Source of the DNA: SZUA-584 sp964441275
Lineage (GTDB): Bacteria; Bacillota; Clostridia; Christensenellales; SZUA-584
Assembly: GCA_964441275.1 (NCBI GenBank)
Contig: CAYTUG010000024.1
Span: 1 to 23,691, forward strand
Direction: 5' to 3'
DNA: 23,691 nt
The translations under genes and the position numbers were made by a program. Position 1 is the first letter of the stretch. Each line of letters begins with the position of its first letter. Positions 16,508-23,691 of the stretch are shown one piece after another. The notes under the pieces were generated by a model. It did no database searches. It saw only the letters and a program-made list of their open reading frames with translations, and was not told the DNA's origin.

Positions 16508-16536
16508 ATTCTAACATGAGCAATACAAAAATTCAA
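16508..16536 (-). promoter_or_regulatory. Promoter of the CotH-VTC-DUF4956 operon
   Basis: On the minus strand, TTGAAT (16536-16531) and TAGAAT (16513-16508) are separated by 17 bases, and TG lies one base before the -10 (TGTTAGAAT). Predicted start near 16501, leader about 30 bases. This is a SigA-type pattern. I checked for the sporulation SigG/SigE patterns because of the CotH gene; the spacing does not fit them. Confidence 0.6.
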
Positions 16537-16624
16537 CCGTTTTATAGAGAAGCCGATTAACTGTTTATTGTTTATTTCATAATTATTGCATTATAAGAAC
16601 CCGGCAAAACCGGCCGCCTGCTAA

Positions 16625-16656
16625 ATAAAAAAAAGAGCCGATGTTAAAACACCGGC
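16625..16656 (-). terminator. Rho-independent terminator after the EF-G-like gene
   Basis: On the minus strand a stem GCCGGTGTT/AACATCGGC (16656-16637; one G-U pair, tight TT/TTTT loop) is followed by CTC and a run of eight T with ATTT. It lies about 30 bases past the EF-G-like stop and separates that gene from the CotH operon. Confidence 0.85.
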
Positions 16657-16686
16657 CCGGTAATGCTGTTGTTGCTAAACTCACGT

Positions 16687-18765
16687 TTATTCGGCTTCCG
16701 CATCCTTTTTAGCCTGTTCGATTACTTTTTCAGCAAGATTTGCCGGCAGCTCTTCGTACCGCTCAAAACTCATTTTAAACGAGCCTTTCGCCTGCGTCAT
16801 AGAGCGCAAATCGGTAGCGTATTTAAAAATCTCCGAAAGCGGCACTTCGGCGGAAACCTCCTGATTGCCCAGCGTCGGGTTCATGCCGAGTATTCTTCCC
16901 CTGCGGCGGTTAATATCTCCGATAATATCGCCCATATACTCTTCAGGAATTGTAACCACAAGCTTGTATATAGGCTCTAAAAGCGTCGGGGTAGCTTCCG
17001 CACAGCCTTTTTTATACGCAAGGCTGGCGGCAATTTTAAATGCCATCTCGGATGAATCCACCGGGTGGTAAGAGCCGTCGTAAAGAGTGGCCCGGATGTT
17101 TACCATCGGGTAACCGGCAAGCACGCCGCGCACAAGGCTTTCCCTTAGCCCCTTTTCAACCGCCGGAATGTATTGGCGGGGCACTACGCCGCCCACAATT
17201 TTATCCACAAACTCGAACGGCTCCTGCGAATCGAACAACGGTTCAAACTCAATCCACACGTCTCCGAACTGCCCGTGCCCGCCCGATTGTTTTTTATGGC
17301 GCCCCTGAGCTTTTACCTTTTTCTTGATAGTTTCGTGATAGGGGATTTTCGGGTCGGAAAGCTGCGCTTCAACCCCGAATTTATTGTGCAGCTTTTTACA
17401 TATTACCTCAAGATGTAGCTCCCCAAGGCCGCTTATCAGCGTTTCGGACGTTTCAACCTGCTTTACAACCTTAAACGAGCGGTCTTCCTCTTCTATTCTG
17501 TAAAGCCCCGCGAACACTTTTTCTTCTTCCCCTTGTTTTTTTGCCGTAACCGCAAGGGATATGCAGGGCTCGGGGAACACGATTCCCGGAAAAACAACAA
17601 CGTTTTGCTCGTCACATAAAGTGCTTCCGGTATCGGTAAACTGAAGCTTTGCAAGCGCTCCTATATCTCCCGCCGCCAGTTTTTCAACGGATATTTGTTT
17701 CTTGCCGCTCATGACATAAATTTGGCCAAATTTTTCGGACTTGGCGATATTTCCGCTTTTAATTGGCTTGCCTACGCTAAGCTCTCCGCCGAGTATTTTA
17801 AATATAGAGAGTTTGCCAACAAACGGGTCTGCGATTGTTTTGTATACCTGAGCCGCAAACGGCTGCTTAGAATCGGCCGTAAATGTTATTTGCTCGTCTT
17901 TTTGCGTTTTAGCTTTTATATTTATAACTTTGTCGGGGGACGGCATAAAAGAAGCTAAGCCGTTAAGAAACAGCGATATTCCAAGGTTTGGAGCGGCGGC
18001 GCCGATAAACACCGGAACCACGTCTCCGGAAGCGATTCCTATTTTTAACCCGTTGACTATATCCTGTTTGGTAAGCTGCTCGCCTTCAAAATATTTTTCC
18101 ATAAGAGCTTCGTCGTTTTCGGCTGCGTTTTCTATTATCGCTTCCCTAAGCTTTTCCGCTCTTTCAGCTAAATCGCCGGGCATATCTATCGGCTTATGTT
18201 TTTTGCCGTCGAATGCGTAAGCTTTCATTTCTATTATGTCCACTATACCTTCGAAAGAGAGCCCCTGGCCTATTGGCAGCTGCATAACGGTTACGCGCGC
18301 CCCGTATTTTTGCGTAAGCGCGTCTAAAACCTTATCGAAATCAACATGTTCTTTATCCATTTGGTTTATAAAAAAAGACTTGGCAATCCCCGCATCACCG
18401 CAAGCGTCCCAAGCTTTTTCTGCCCCTACCGTAACGCCGGACAAACCACTAAGCACAATAACCGCACTGTCCGCAAGATGATACCCCGATGTGGCGTCAC
18501 CTACAAAATCAAAATATCCGGGCGTATCGATAATGTTAATTTTTTTGCCTTCCCACTCGGCAGGCGCAACAGCAGAGCCTATTGATATGTGCCGTTTGGT
18601 CTCTTCGGGATCAAAATCCATAACGGTGTTCCCATCTTCCACCCTGCCCTGTCTATCAATAGCGCCACTACAAAAAAGCATCGCTTCGGCGAGGGTCGTT
18701 TTGCCTTCCCCGCCGTGCCCCGTCAGCGCAACGTTTCTTATGTCTGCCGTACCGTAATGCTTCAT
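16687..18765 (-). CDS. EF-G-like translational GTPase (fusA2-type paralogue)
   Basis: 692 residues with the full EF-G domain set (G domain, domain II and domains III-V). It belongs to the EF-G-like subfamily rather than canonical EF-G. The P-loop is GHGGEGKTT (16-24), where canonical EF-G has GHxDxGKTT; the switch II motif is DTPGY (80-84), where EF-G has DTPGH with the catalytic histidine; the base-recognition motif is NQMDKE (134-139) instead of NKMD. The role of this paralogue in cells is not well established. I chose the ATG at 18765: GGAGG stands five bases upstream and the family starts MKHYxxxxIRNVAL; an upstream TTG at 18807 would add 14 residues without support. It has its own promoter and terminator, so it appears monocistronic. 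Confidence 0.92.
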   Translation of the reverse strand: MKHYGTADIRNVALTGHGGEGKTTLAEAMLFCSGAIDRQGRVEDGNTVMDFDPEETKRHISIGSAVAPAEWEGKKINIIDTPGYFDFVGDATSGYHLADSAVIVLSGLSGVTVGAEKAWDACGDAGIAKSFFINQMDKEHVDFDKVLDALTQKYGARVTVMQLPIGQGLSFEGIVDIIEMKAYAFDGKKHKPIDMPGDLAERAEKLREAIIENAAENDEALMEKYFEGEQLTKQDIVNGLKIGIASGDVVPVFIGAAAPNLGISLFLNGLASFMPSPDKVINIKAKTQKDEQITFTADSKQPFAAQVYKTIADPFVGKLSIFKILGGELSVGKPIKSGNIAKSEKFGQIYVMSGKKQISVEKLAAGDIGALAKLQFTDTGSTLCDEQNVVVFPGIVFPEPCISLAVTAKKQGEEEKVFAGLYRIEEEDRSFKVVKQVETSETLISGLGELHLEVICKKLHNKFGVEAQLSDPKIPYHETIKKKVKAQGRHKKQSGGHGQFGDVWIEFEPLFDSQEPFEFVDKIVGGVVPRQYIPAVEKGLRESLVRGVLAGYPMVNIRATLYDGSYHPVDSSEMAFKIAASLAYKKGCAEATPTLLEPIYKLVVTIPEEYMGDIIGDINRRRGRILGMNPTLGNQEVSAEVPLSEIFKYATDLRSMTQAKGSFKMSFERYEELPANLAEKVIEQAKKDAEAE

Positions 18766-18821
18766 ACAATCCTCCAACATTGTGTAACCAGTATTTTTAA
18801 ATCTCAATGATGTACTTGTCC

Positions 18822-18830
18822 ATTCTAACA
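18822..18830 (-). promoter_or_regulatory. Extended -10 promoter for the EF-G-like gene
   Basis: On the minus strand TGTTAGAAT (18830-18822) is an extended -10 with one mismatch to TATAAT. A recognisable -35 is missing (best is TTTATT at 17 bases). The predicted start near 18815 gives a leader of about 50 bases. The same nine bases TGTTAGAAT form the -10 of the CotH operon promoter. Confidence 0.45.
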
Positions 18831-18882
18831 GATGGGCTGGAAAAAATAAATAAGTTTTTTATATTACGTATGGAAATATGGC

Positions 18883-18891
18883 TGATATTAT
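18883..18891 (+). promoter_or_regulatory. Extended -10 promoter for the plus-strand membrane gene
   Basis: TGATATTAT (18883-18891) is an extended -10 with TG one base before TATTAT, 38 bases before the ATG. The -35 region is poor (TTACGT at 16 bases). Together with the promoter at 18822-18830 it makes this 163-base interval a divergent promoter region. Confidence 0.4.
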
Positions 18892-18928
18892 GTAATAATA
18901 CCATCATGAACAAATAAGGAGTATATTA

Positions 18929-19513
18929 ATGGATACAAACACTAACGAGACTAAACGTAAATTTACAGACAAGCAGCTTCGCCTGTACCAAATCATATTG
19001 GGAATTCTTGCGGCTGCGGCGCTCATATTTACCATTGCTTTGCCTATGATATTCAAAATAAAAAAGGACGACCTTTTAAACTATTCTTTCGTTGTCGTGT
19101 TTCTTATAGTAATTTTAGGCCGCAGAACCATTGAAAATAAATACAGGCTGCGCCTTTCCACCTTCACGCTTTCCCTGATGCTTGGCATTTGTGCGGGGCT
19201 TGTTTTTTATGTAATGAACATTTTCTATTGGTCGGGCGATACTGTACAACTGGAAATGCAATACAAAATTTTAATCACAGTCGCAATGATTCTTGCTTTG
19301 CTTGCAGGCATAATAATCCCCATTGTACGTTATTTTAAACGCAAGGCAAGCGGTAATTTGCCCAACGTCAGGCTTCCCGAGCCAAAAGAAGATGTGAAAA
19401 CTGTAAGGGAAAGCCAAGACGACGACGGCCCTTTAACCGTCGAGCAAAAAATAGCCGCCATGATGAGCTCTCTTAACGACAAAAAAGATTCCAAAGACGA
19501 TAAGAAAAAATAG
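18929..19513 (+). CDS. Membrane protein of unknown function with charged C-terminal tail
   Basis: 194 residues, not recognised. Four hydrophobic segments are visible (about 20-42, 49-64, 77-98 and 112-134), after a charged N-terminus of about 16 residues. Residues 135-194 are hydrophilic, with alternating charge and a Lys/Asp-rich end (NDKKDSKDDKKK), probably cytoplasmic. AAGGAG lies seven bases before the ATG, and a strong terminator lies 40 bases after the stop, so it is a self-contained unit. It is the only plus-strand gene in the window, divergent from the EF-G-like gene and convergent with the anti-sigma gene. No partner or function is suggested by context. Confidence 0.88.
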   Translation: MDTNTNETKRKFTDKQLRLYQIILGILAAAALIFTIALPMIFKIKKDDLLNYSFVVVFLIVILGRRTIENKYRLRLSTFTLSLMLGICAGLVFYVMNIFYWSGDTVQLEMQYKILITVAMILALLAGIIIPIVRYFKRKASGNLPNVRLPEPKEDVKTVRESQDDDGPLTVEQKIAAMMSSLNDKKDSKDDKKK

Positions 19514-19552
19514 TTCGTGATAGCGCCCGTTACATAATAATTTATAAATATT

Positions 19553-19593
19553 AAACATCGGCACGGCGAGAATTGCACCTGCCGATGTTTTTT
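19553..19593 (+). terminator. Strong terminator between convergent genes, probably bidirectional
   Basis: An 11-bp perfect stem, AAACATCGGCA (19553-19563) with TGCCGATGTTT (19580-19590), is followed by a run of six T (19588-19593) on the plus strand. On the minus strand the stem is followed by an AU-rich tail (TTTAATATTTAT), so it may also stop transcripts of the anti-sigma gene, whose stop lies about 145 bases away. Confidence 0.85.
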
Positions 19594-19738
19594 GCCGGGC
19601 TGTTTTTAGAATGGGGGCTATATGTTCAAACAGATAAGGTGTTTGAAAACATAAGTTGCCGGTAATTTTATTTGTAATCCTTATTAGCTTTGCGTCAACA
19701 CAATTATTCCCTTTGCCGCACCTTAGCGCAAACCCGCC

Positions 19739-20557
19739 TTAACCGCCGGCGGCAGGCTGATATTGGGCAGCGCAGTATTTGTTGACGTCTTCGCCTGTTA
19801 TCAGCACCCAAAAACGCTGCGCATGTTGTTCAAATTCGGTATAGTTTTGCGGGCTCTGCACTTCTGTTTGGCGCAAAGTTTGCCCGCTATCTTGTTTCGC
19901 CCATCCGAATTCAAATGTGTTGTCCCCATCAAAGCTGTATTCGAAAACAACAAAACAGTCGCCCTCGGTAATGCTGAGCAGTGTTGAGCCTTCGGGCAGC
20001 ACGGACGGCCTGTAATACCCCGCGCCGAATTTTGCGGCAAACTCCGCCTCGGACGAAAATGTACGCGCCGCCGCGCCCGTTCCGCTCTCTAAACAACCGG
20101 TTGCAATAGGAGCGGGCATGTAAGCGCCGTCCGCCCCGGCGACATTTAGTGCATCGCAGTCTTCGTTTATCTCTTCCGAAGCGGCGTATTTTTCACCATA
20201 CGCGCTATCTTTAGCTAACATTGCAGATTCGTAAATAGGCGAACTGTCAGAACCCGAATGCATCGAGAACACAACCGCCACAATAACCGCCGCAACCGCG
20301 GCAACCGCCGAAGCCGCCGAGACATAAGTAAACAAAGCCCGGCTTTTTGCCTTTTTAATTGCGTTTTTCGCAAGGTTGACGGGCGGTTCTAAATCGTTCA
20401 ACGCCAAAAGAGCCTCTTTTAATTTGAGCGCTTCGTTAAGTTTGTTTTGACAATCCGGGCAGCTGTCAATGTGGCTTTTAATCTGCCCGCAAATTCTATC
20501 GTCAAGCATGCCATCAATATATAAATCAATGCTTTTTTGTGTTTTCCGGCAATCCAT
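19739..20557 (-). CDS. zf-HC2 anti-sigma-like membrane protein
   Basis: 272 residues from the ATG at 20557, chosen because AGAAGGTG lies upstream at normal distance; an upstream TTG at 20587 would add ten residues. The N-terminus has a zinc-binding anti-sigma domain: DLYIDGMLDD followed by HIDSCPDC (the H-x3-C-x2-C core), as in RsiW/RskA-type factors. One membrane helix follows (about 80-103), then an extracytoplasmic part with an acidic Ala/Gly-rich linker and a C-terminal domain of about 100 residues (YYRPSVLPEGSTLLSI onward) that resembles DUF4367-like anti-sigma sensor domains. Known role of the class: hold an ECF sigma factor at the membrane until a signal arrives. Oddity: no sigma factor gene is adjacent; the upstream neighbour is nrdJ. 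It may control a distant sigma factor or another protein. Confidence 0.82.
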   Translation of the reverse strand: MDCRKTQKSIDLYIDGMLDDRICGQIKSHIDSCPDCQNKLNEALKLKEALLALNDLEPPVNLAKNAIKKAKSRALFTYVSAASAVAAVAAVIVAVVFSMHSGSDSSPIYESAMLAKDSAYGEKYAASEEINEDCDALNVAGADGAYMPAPIATGCLESGTGAAARTFSSEAEFAAKFGAGYYRPSVLPEGSTLLSITEGDCFVVFEYSFDGDNTFEFGWAKQDSGQTLRQTEVQSPQNYTEFEQHAQRFWVLITGEDVNKYCAAQYQPAAGG

Positions 20558-20662
20558 TGGGCAACACCTTCTGTTTATTCCTATCAATTAAGACGCATAA
20601 AATGCGGCATTTGTTCCGCCCGAAACAAAAAGTTTGGTTTTTTTATTTTCGTTGCGCGGCCG

Positions 20663-22807
20663 TCAACCGCATTTTGAATATCCGCACGAGCGGCACACCA
20701 CGCAACCTCCCTCATGCTCAAGGGGCGATGCGCATTCGGGGCATTTAGGGTTCCCTGTTTGCTGCTCCGTTTGTCCGCTGCGTATTAGCGATGCGCGTTC
20801 TAACACCCGTCCTATTGCGTCCGGGCACGAGAGCACCTTAAGCCCTTTTTGGCGCAATGTCGAATGGCACCGTATGCCCCGCAGCTGCTCTATTATGCTT
20901 TTTTCGTCCACCCCCGCGCGCAAAGACATGGATACAAGCCTGCTTGTCGCCTCCGACTGAGATGGGCATCCGCCTGCCCGCCCAACGTTTGTGAAAACTT
21001 CGCATATGCCTTGCTGGTCGTAATTGACTGTTACATACAGGTTTCCGCAACCTATCTTTATCTTTTGCGTTATGCCTTTCGTTACCTCGGGGCGCATGCG
21101 CGGCATTAAGGCTATCTTGCCGCCCGTGCTTAAAACCTGTCCTTTCCGGCTGCCGTCTCTGTATATTGTCACCCCTTTTAGCTTAAGGCTGTAAGCAAGG
21201 TTGTACACATCGGCAACGTCAGACCGGGTTGCATCCGCCGGGAAGTTGACCGTTTTTGACACCGCGTTATCCGTATATTGTTGAAATGCGCTTTGCATCC
21301 TGACGTGATATTCCGGCGATATATCATGAGCGCAAACAAATATGCGTTTAACGTCTTCGGGGATCTCTTCAATATCTTTTAGAGTGCCCGCCTTTGCGAT
21401 TTTTTCCATCAGCTCTAAAGTGTAAAACCCGCGTTGTTTGGCAACCCGTTCAAAATACGGGTGTACTTCTAACAGTTTATCGTCGTCTAAAACATTGCGC
21501 ACATACGAAATTGCAAACACCGGCTCTATTCCGCTTGAAGTGCCCGCAATAATTGATATTGTCCCCGTAGGCGCTATAGTGGTAACGGTGGCGTTGCGCA
21601 TTGCGCTAAACCCTTGCTGCTTGTACACACTTTTATCAAAATATTCAAAACTACCGCGTTTTTCTCCCAATTCCGCCGACGCCTGTTTTGCAGCTTTTTG
21701 AATAAACAACATCAGCTTTTTTGCTAACTTGACCGCTTCTTTTGAGTTGTACGGAATGCCGAGCTTATAAAGCATATCCGCAAAGCCCATAACGCCAAGC
21801 CCAATCTTGCGCATCTTTTTTGTGTTTTTTTCAATTATCCCGAGCGGGTACCTGTTAGCGTCAATAACATTGTCAAGAAAGTGTACCGCGGTTTTTACCG
21901 TATCCTCAAGCGCGCTATAGTCCAATTTGCCGCCTTCAGCAAAAAGGTTAAGGTTAACGGAACCTAAATTGCAGCTCTCATACGGTAAAAGCGGCTGTTC
22001 TCCGCACGGGTTCGTGCTTTCAATCTCTCCCGCATCCTCAACCGGATTTTTGCTGTTAATCCTATCGAGGAACACAATCCCGGGTTCGCCGTTTGTCCAC
22101 GCCATGTCTATAATAGTGTCAAACACTTTTTTTGCGCTAATAGCTTTCGTCTTCTTGCGGGTTGCGGGATTTATCAAATCATATTTTTTGTCTTGCGCAA
22201 CCGCTTTCATAAACTCTTCGGTAATCCCGACGCTAATGTTAAAGTTCGTTAGCTGCGCAGGGTCTTTCTTGCACGTAATAAAGTCCATTATGTCCGGATG
22301 ATCCACCCTAAGTATTGCCATATTGGCCCCGCGCCGGGTGCCGCCTTGCTTTACCGCTTCGGTTGCGGCATTAAACACTTTCATAAAGCTTATTGGTCCG
22401 CTCGCTACCCCGCCGGTTGAGCTTACACTATCGCCCGCCGGCCTGATTCGCGAGAAAGAAAAACCCGTGCCGCCGCCGCTTTTATGTATCATGGCCGCAT
22501 TTTTCAGGCTTTCGAAAATCTCTTCCATGCTATCTTCAATAGGCAGAACAAAACATGCCGAAAGCTGCCCGAGTTTGCGTCCCGCATTCATAAGGGTAGG
22601 CGAATTGGGAACAAACTTTAACGAGTCCATAATGTTAAAGAATTGCTGCGCCGTTTTTTCAGCTTCCCCGCCGTAAACAGAATCCTGCTGCGCAATTGTT
22701 TTGGCAACCCGCCAAAGCATATCCTCCACACTCTCGCAAACACCGTTTTTATCCTTTTTAAGATACCTGCGTTCAAGCACAATGCGCGCATTTTCCGAAA
22801 GATTCAT
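20663..22807 (-). CDS. nrdJ: Adenosylcobalamin-dependent class II ribonucleotide reductase
   Basis: Reduces ribonucleotides to deoxyribonucleotides with a cobalamin-generated thiyl radical, independently of oxygen. 714 residues. Active-site residues are intact: first redox cysteine C85 (QLSACFVLP), the NPCGE motif (266-270) with thiyl-radical C268, and C279 in YESCNLGSVNL, 11 residues further on, the second redox cysteine. Also seen are GGGTGFSFSRIRP, TRRGANMA and APTGTISIIAGTSSGIEP. The C-terminus has a zinc-ribbon-like tail (CPEC...CVVCRSCGYSKC), the expected shuttle cysteines. There is no N-terminal ATP cone, so overall activity regulation by ATP/dATP at such a site is absent. ATG start with AGGAG five bases upstream, 43 bases after murI, so the two are probably cotranscribed. 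No cobalamin riboswitch precedes it in the window. Confidence 0.95.
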   Translation of the reverse strand: MNLSENARIVLERRYLKKDKNGVCESVEDMLWRVAKTIAQQDSVYGGEAEKTAQQFFNIMDSLKFVPNSPTLMNAGRKLGQLSACFVLPIEDSMEEIFESLKNAAMIHKSGGGTGFSFSRIRPAGDSVSSTGGVASGPISFMKVFNAATEAVKQGGTRRGANMAILRVDHPDIMDFITCKKDPAQLTNFNISVGITEEFMKAVAQDKKYDLINPATRKKTKAISAKKVFDTIIDMAWTNGEPGIVFLDRINSKNPVEDAGEIESTNPCGEQPLLPYESCNLGSVNLNLFAEGGKLDYSALEDTVKTAVHFLDNVIDANRYPLGIIEKNTKKMRKIGLGVMGFADMLYKLGIPYNSKEAVKLAKKLMLFIQKAAKQASAELGEKRGSFEYFDKSVYKQQGFSAMRNATVTTIAPTGTISIIAGTSSGIEPVFAISYVRNVLDDDKLLEVHPYFERVAKQRGFYTLELMEKIAKAGTLKDIEEIPEDVKRIFVCAHDISPEYHVRMQSAFQQYTDNAVSKTVNFPADATRSDVADVYNLAYSLKLKGVTIYRDGSRKGQVLSTGGKIALMPRMRPEVTKGITQKIKIGCGNLYVTVNYDQQGICEVFTNVGRAGGCPSQSEATSRLVSMSLRAGVDEKSIIEQLRGIRCHSTLRQKGLKVLSCPDAIGRVLERASLIRSGQTEQQTGNPKCPECASPLEHEGGCVVCRSCGYSKCG

Positions 22808-22850
22808 TTTGGCTCCTTTTTCAAAATTACAGCTCAGCCGCCCTTAAGCT

Positions 22851-23621
22851 TTATTTTGCTTCGAACTTATAAAATAAAGCTTTGTATATTTGGCTGTCTT
22901 TGCCCGACGAATAGAATTCTACCCGGCCTTGCTCTTCGTTATTGTTTAGGATATCGTTTTGAGTCAACACGTCTTTAAGGCGGCGCACAGTACCGAAACG
23001 CCCGTCAAAAACCCGGCAGCCGGCGCCAAACGCTTTGTCTGTATAACTTTTGATTATCGGCTCAATTAAAGTAAAGTGGGTACATCCGAGCACAACCGCC
23101 CCCACGTCAGTATCAATTCCCGAAAAACACTTTTCAAGGCAAGTGCTTACGGATTTTTCGTCAACCTGAACGCGTTCTATCAGCTCAACCAACCCCGCGC
23201 ATCCTATGCTTACCACTTTGTTCCGGGCGCCAAGCCTTTCTATCAGCCGTTTATAGCGCGTCTGAGCGACGGTTGCGGGCGTCGCTAACACAACAATTTT
23301 TCCCTGCACACAAAGCGCCGGTTTTACCGCCGGCTCCATGCTAACAACGGGAATGTTAAAACGCTCGCGCATCATTAGAACTGCCGCGCTTGTAGCGGTG
23401 TTGCAAGCCACCACGATTGCCTTTACGCCTTTGTTAAATAAAAACTCGCCGGAGGATAAAGACAGCTTTTTAATTTGTTCTTCTGTTTTTTCTCCGTACG
23501 GCGCGTTTTCGCTGTCTCCGTAATATATGTAGTTTTCGTTTGGCATTAGCATAAAGGCGGTTTTTAACACGCTTATACCGCCCACACCAGAATCAAAAAA
23601 GCCGATGGGCTTAGAATTCAT
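22851..23621 (-). CDS. murI: Glutamate racemase
   Basis: Interconverts L- and D-glutamate without cofactor, providing the D-Glu that MurD adds to the peptidoglycan precursor. The protein of about 256 residues shows FFDSGVGGISVLK near the N-terminus, YYGDSENAPYG, VACNTATSAA (first catalytic Cys) and VLGCTHF (second catalytic Cys). Two ATG codons are adjacent (23624 and 23621); GGAG lies two bases before the first and five before the second, so I prefer the second, a one-residue difference. A near-consensus promoter lies 30-55 bases upstream. nrdJ follows after 43 bases. Confidence 0.95.
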   Translation of the reverse strand: MNSKPIGFFDSGVGGISVLKTAFMLMPNENYIYYGDSENAPYGEKTEEQIKKLSLSSGEFLFNKGVKAIVVACNTATSAAVLMMRERFNIPVVSMEPAVKPALCVQGKIVVLATPATVAQTRYKRLIERLGARNKVVSIGCAGLVELIERVQVDEKSVSTCLEKCFSGIDTDVGAVVLGCTHFTLIEPIIKSYTDKAFGAGCRVFDGRFGTVRRLKDVLTQNDILNNNEEQGRVEFYSSGKDSQIYKALFYKFEAK

Positions 23622-23649
23622 CATTTCTCCAAAAAAAATTGATAAATTT

Positions 23650-23679
23650 ATTATACTTCATCGGCGCGGCTGTTTACAA
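23650..23679 (-). promoter_or_regulatory. SigA-type promoter of murI-nrdJ
   Basis: On the minus strand TTGTAA (23679-23674) and a perfect TATAAT (23655-23650) are separated by 18 bases. Predicted start near 23643, leader of about 20 bases containing GGAG. The upstream gene lies outside the window. Confidence 0.6.
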
Positions 23680-23691
23680 CTGTTTTATGTG

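Noticed and set aside
16472..16540. Sporulation sigma (SigG-type) promoter for the CotH gene, from CATGTTA near 16518-16512
   Set aside because: The spacing to the GAATT element is about 11 bases instead of 17-18; the SigA reading TTGAAT-17-TAGAAT fits better.
18766..18807. TTG start adding 14 residues to the EF-G-like protein
   Set aside because: The ATG at 18765 has GGAGG five bases upstream and matches the usual family N-terminus.
19625..19647. TTCAAACA/TGTTTGAA inverted repeat after the anti-sigma gene as a terminator
   Set aside because: The stem is AT-rich and no T-run follows on either strand; the hairpin at 19553-19590 is a far better terminator.
22808..22850. Cobalamin riboswitch controlling nrdJ
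   Set aside because: Only 43 bases separate murI and nrdJ and only about 67 bases precede murI; there is no room for the aptamer and no B12-box-like sequence.

Overview
The window looks like a chromosomal segment of a Gram-positive, probably anaerobic, uncultured member of the Bacillota (class Clostridia). The main reasons are a Bacillus-like division and cell-wall (dcw) cluster, a PASTA-bearing class B penicillin-binding protein, a MurE with the DNPR motif of meso-diaminopimelate ligases, a B12-dependent class II ribonucleotide reductase, consensus SigA-type promoters, AGGAGG-type ribosome binding sites and several TTG/GTG starts. No phage, insertion sequence, tRNA, rRNA or CRISPR array is visible. 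Sixteen protein genes are supported; fifteen lie on the minus strand and one on the plus strand.

Layout, read in the direction of transcription of the minus strand (from high to low coordinates). (1) 23.6-20.7 kb: murI (glutamate racemase) behind a near-consensus promoter at the window edge, then nrdJ (class II ribonucleotide reductase). (2) 20.6-19.7 kb: a membrane zf-HC2 anti-sigma-like protein with no sigma factor next to it. (3) 19.5-18.9 kb: the only plus-strand gene, a small membrane protein of unknown function, ending at a strong (probably bidirectional) terminator. (4) 18.8-16.6 kb: a monocistronic EF-G-like GTPase with its own promoter and terminator. (5) 16.5-8.4 kb: a tightly packed seven-gene run behind one good promoter: CotH-kinase protein with three lamin-tail domains, VTC-type polyphosphate polymerase, DUF4956 membrane protein, GT2-GtrA fusion, phosphodiester glycosidase (NAGPA family), a 79-residue membrane protein, and a DUF368/PopT polyprenyl-phosphate transporter. 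(6) 8.1 kb to the left edge: mraZ-rsmH-ftsL-pbp-murE-mraY-murD, with an array of four MraZ boxes upstream of mraZ and an internal promoter before murE. murF is not in the cluster.

How the genes work together: region 6 (with murI from region 1) supplies D-glutamate, builds the UDP-MurNAc-peptide, transfers it to undecaprenyl phosphate (MraY) and cross-links septal peptidoglycan. Region 5 is the most interesting part. It joins the CotH/VTC/DUF4956 trio, whose products suggest extracytoplasmic protein phosphorylation and polyphosphate synthesis at the membrane, to genes for making, flipping, trimming and recycling a polyprenyl-phosphate-linked sugar. I read it as a candidate undescribed cell-surface phosphate/glycan modification system; that reading is inference from domain content and gene packing.
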